A stretch of 8,973 bases of DNA. It comes from an uncultured Campylobacter sp. (GTDB taxonomy: Bacteria; Campylobacterota; Campylobacteria; Campylobacterales; Campylobacteraceae). Both the position numbers and the translations under genes were made by a program. This document shows positions 7,351 to 8,973 of the stretch, in pieces. The stretch's first letter is position 1. Each line of letters begins with the position of its first letter. The notes beneath the pieces were generated by a model, which was given only the letters and a program-made list of their open reading frames with translations, had not been told where the DNA came from and searched no databases. The stretch lies in contig NZ_CAJPMA010000070.1 of NCBI RefSeq assembly GCF_905371695.1, positions 1 to 8,973 on the forward strand. The letters run 5' to 3'.

Positions 7351-7390
7351 TTAATTAAAGCGAGTAAAATTGCGCGAAAAAGGACGCAAA

Positions 7391-7903
7391 ATGAAAAAAA
7401 TTTTATTAACCATATCCCTAACCGTCGGCTGTTTTGCGGCGGGACTTAGCTTTAAGAGCTTGCAAAGCGATTTTACGCAAGTCGTAAATAGCGAAGGCAA
7501 AAGCATAAGCTATCAAGGTAGATTTTACGCAAATAGCGATAATACCGCGCTTTGGATATACGAAAGTCCGACGCCTAAACGTATATATTTTAGCACCGAG
7601 CGCGTAGTCGTAATAGAAGACGAGCTAGAACAAGCGGTGATTTCGCGCCTAGACGATACGCCGAATTTAACGCAAATTTTAGCCGCCGCCAAGCAAATAG
7701 AACCCGCGCTTTACAAGGCCGATTACGACGGCGTGGATTATCTAATCGCCATGAAAAACGGACTTCCTTTAAATATCGACTATAAAGATAAACTCGGCAA
7801 TAAAATTAAAATCACGCTTAAAAATCCGGTTAAAGACGCAACGATATCAAAAGAGACGCTAACGCCAGTAATACCGCAAGGATACGACATAATCAATCAG
7901 TAA
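7391..7903 (+). CDS. lolA: Outer-membrane lipoprotein carrier protein LolA
   Basis: Periplasmic chaperone that accepts lipoproteins from the Lol ABC transporter and ferries them to the outer membrane. The reading frame is open from a TTG at 7370, but ATG 7391 is preferred: AAAAAGGA ends 6 nt before it, and a clean signal peptide then begins at residue 1 (MKKILLTISLTVGCFAAG). The 170-residue product has the LolA opening FKSLQSDFTQVV (about 21-32), then GRFYA and LWIYESPTPKRIYF, the beta-strands of the half-barrel. C14 in the signal peptide sits in a sequence resembling a lipobox (LTVGC), although LolA is normally soluble; cleavage by signal peptidase I after CFA is equally possible. It is transcribed divergently from secA. 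Epsilonproteobacteria lack a recognised LolB, so delivery at the outer membrane is unknown. Confidence 0.88.
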   Translation: MKKILLTISLTVGCFAAGLSFKSLQSDFTQVVNSEGKSISYQGRFYANSDNTALWIYESPTPKRIYFSTERVVVIEDELEQAVISRLDDTPNLTQILAAAKQIEPALYKADYDGVDYLIAMKNGLPLNIDYKDKLGNKIKITLKNPVKDATISKETLTPVIPQGYDIINQ

Positions 7904-7959
7904 TATTAGGCGCGGTCTTTATTTGCGCTTCGGAAGTATCGTTAAGCTAGACTAAGCGG

Positions 7960-8015
7960 CTTAAAATTTTGAGGCAAGAGTTGCCGTGCGAGTAACAACC
8001 GAACAAAATTTTAAG
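7960..8015. repeat. Nested inverted repeat in the lolA / exported-protein convergent spacer
   Basis: CTTAAAATTTTG (7960-7971) and CAAAATTTTAAG (8004-8015) are perfect 12-bp complements. The 32 bases between them hold a second perfect hairpin, GGCAA-GAG-TTGCC (7973-7985), and GTTG/CAAC (7980-7983/7996-7999), which could pair instead of it. Just upstream, TTAAGC (7942-7947) can pair with GCTTAA (7959-7964), competing with the outer stem. No T tract follows on either strand. Because it lies between convergent genes it may end both transcripts, but the size and nesting also suit a dispersed intergenic repeat or a structured small RNA. Confidence 0.55.
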
Positions 8016-8060
8016 ACAACGACGCGCAGCAAAAGGAGAACGCGCAAAAGATAACGCTTT

Positions 8061-8579
8061 TTATTCGTTAAATTCTTTTATGCTATTAAGATCTATGGGC
8101 TTTTGATTTAGCGAATTTAGATCGGGATTTAAAATTATTTCATTATTTTTAGATTTTTTCTCGTTTGATTTTACGCTCAAAGTATCATCGGGAGTTTCGT
8201 TTTTAAGCGCCCTAACTGCTTTTAAAATTTCGCTAAGTTCTAAATTGTTTATAGTCTTTATATTTAAAATCAGTACGTCGTCGATATCTAATCCATGCTT
8301 TTTGGCGGCGTATTTTATGAGAGTTTCTTTAAATTTTTCCTTACCCATCGACGTTAAAATATCCTCGGCGTAAAAGCTGCCGATTATCACGTTTAGCGCG
8401 TCTAAAAAATATGATTCGTTATCTTGCACGTCCCTACCGATCGCTTCTAGCGAGACGCTTATTTTTTTAGTCGCGTTAGGGCTTGATTTAGAGTATAAAT
8501 CGGTTTGAAAATCGCTCACTTTTAAGACGTCCCCGTAAGCGCTCGCCGCTAAAATAAGCGCTAAAATCAGCTTTTTCAT
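8061..8579 (-). CDS. Small exported protein with FliL-like periplasmic features (uncharacterised)
   Basis: Not firmly recognised; by neighbourhood it corresponds to the putative periplasmic protein next to the helicase in C. jejuni (Cj0944c position, from memory). The 172-residue product begins with a signal peptide, MKKLILALILAASAYG, with AYG before the likely cleavage site. The core (about 38-135) has a strand (KKISVSLEAIG), a helix, then DILTSMGKEKFKETLIKYAAKK and DVLILNIKTI, a pattern resembling the periplasmic domain of FliL/stomatin-like proteins. FliL itself has an uncleaved N-terminal anchor, so equivalence is not claimed. The C-terminus is polar with two DLNS words (NPDLNSLNQKPIDLNSIKEF). 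ATG 8579 is chosen over TTG 8582 because it shares one base with the helicase stop (TGATG) and AAGGGAG (8588-8594) is 8 nt upstream. It is therefore translationally coupled to the helicase. Confidence 0.75.
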   Translation of the reverse strand: MKKLILALILAASAYGDVLKVSDFQTDLYSKSSPNATKKISVSLEAIGRDVQDNESYFLDALNVIIGSFYAEDILTSMGKEKFKETLIKYAAKKHGLDIDDVLILNIKTINNLELSEILKAVRALKNETPDDTLSVKSNEKKSKNNEIILNPDLNSLNQKPIDLNSIKEFNE

Positions 8580-8973
8580 CAAAAATTCTCCCTTATATTT
8601 TCAAAAACGTTGTCCGCGTAAAATTTGCGAACTTCCTCGTCAATTTTAACCACTTTTTCTAAATACCGCCTAAAATCAAGCCCGCGGTTATATAAAATTT
8701 TAAGCCGTTCGGGGCTTATAGCGCGCGAAAGAGCCACGTAAAGCTGCCCGTTGGCAAAGATATTGTTTAAGTCGCAAACGAGCGAGTTTATGCTCATTCC
8801 TTGCGATTTATGTATCGTTAGCGCGTAAGCTAATTTAAAAGGAAACTGCGTAAAACTAGCCGTCGCGCGCTGCTCTATCTCGCCATCGTTACCGATAAAT
8901 TCGCTCATTTCGAAACTATTTCTGGCTACTTCGATTATTTCGCCGTTATCTTTTTGAACTATTACGCTTGAAA
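8579..8973 (-). CDS. Pif1-like superfamily 1 DNA helicase, C-terminal part (partial at window edge)
   Basis: The reading frame stays open from the window edge at 8973 to the TGA at 8579-8581, so only the last 130 residues are seen; the internal ATG at 8908 is not the start. LAYALTIHKSQG (visible residues 47-58) and LYVALSRA (77-84) are the late SF1 helicase motifs of Pif1/RecD-type enzymes, contacting DNA and the ATP gamma-phosphate through the arginine of the last motif. The intervening SINSLVCDLNNIFANGQ fits the Pif1 pattern better than UvrD/Rep. The product should be a cytoplasmic 5'-3' helicase acting on forks, structured DNA or recombination intermediates. Walker A and B lie outside the window. 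Its stop overlaps the start of the exported-protein gene downstream. Confidence 0.85.
   Translation of the reverse strand, partial: SSVIVQKDNGEIIEVARNSFEMSEFIGNDGEIEQRATASFTQFPFKLAYALTIHKSQGMSINSLVCDLNNIFANGQLYVALSRAISPERLKILYNRGLDFRRYLEKVVKIDEEVRKFYADNVFENIRENF

Noticed and set aside
7370..7390. Upstream TTG start for lolA adding MREKGRK
   Set aside because: The ribosome binding site lies inside this extension and points to ATG 7391; the added charged residues would spoil the signal peptide start.
8579..8908. Complete small gene starting at the ATG at 8908
   Set aside because: The frame remains open upstream to the window edge and the motifs are those of a helicase C-terminus, so this is a partial gene.

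Overview
The window reads as chromosomal DNA of an epsilonproteobacterium, most likely a Campylobacter of the higher-GC oral group (C. rectus / showae / curvus / gracilis type). Support comes from gene content and order (cbpA-hspR-kefB; lolC/E-like permease, secA, lolA, small periplasmic gene, helicase), which from memory match two separate C. jejuni blocks near Cj1229-Cj1231 and Cj0941-Cj0945. The intermediate GC by eye and the constant use of AAATTT/AAAATTT words also fit. The species cannot be fixed from the sequence alone.

Layout. 1-151: a leader with a strong sigma70-like promoter and a partial HspR (HAIR-type) operator. 152-3044: a tight plus-strand operon of cbpA (co-chaperone), hspR (MerR-family heat-shock repressor) and a KefB/CPA2-type cation/proton antiporter, with gaps of 1 and 0 bases. 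3045-3261: a convergent spacer with three successive hairpins. 3262-4461 (minus): a LolC/LolE-type lipoprotein-releasing permease. 4462-4690: a gene-free leader/spacer with AAATTT tracts spaced 11-12 bp apart. 4691-7297 (minus): secA. 7298-7390: a compact divergent promoter region. 7391-7903 (plus): lolA. 7904-8060: a convergent spacer with a nested inverted repeat. 8061-8579 (minus): a small exported protein with FliL-like features. 8579-8973 (minus): the C-terminal end of a Pif1-like helicase that runs off the window.

The left half is a proteostasis unit: HspR should repress its own operon at the cbpA promoter, placing the antiporter under heat-shock control. The right half is an envelope-biogenesis unit: SecA drives export of pre-proteins, including LolA and lipoproteins, LolC/E releases lipoproteins from the inner membrane and LolA carries them across the periplasm. 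No LolD ATPase is encoded here.

I found no mobile element, CRISPR array, RNA gene or defence system, and nothing that convincingly amounts to a new system. The items most worth a second look are noncoding (the phased AAATTT array and the two structured convergent spacers) and the FliL-like exported protein translationally coupled to the helicase.
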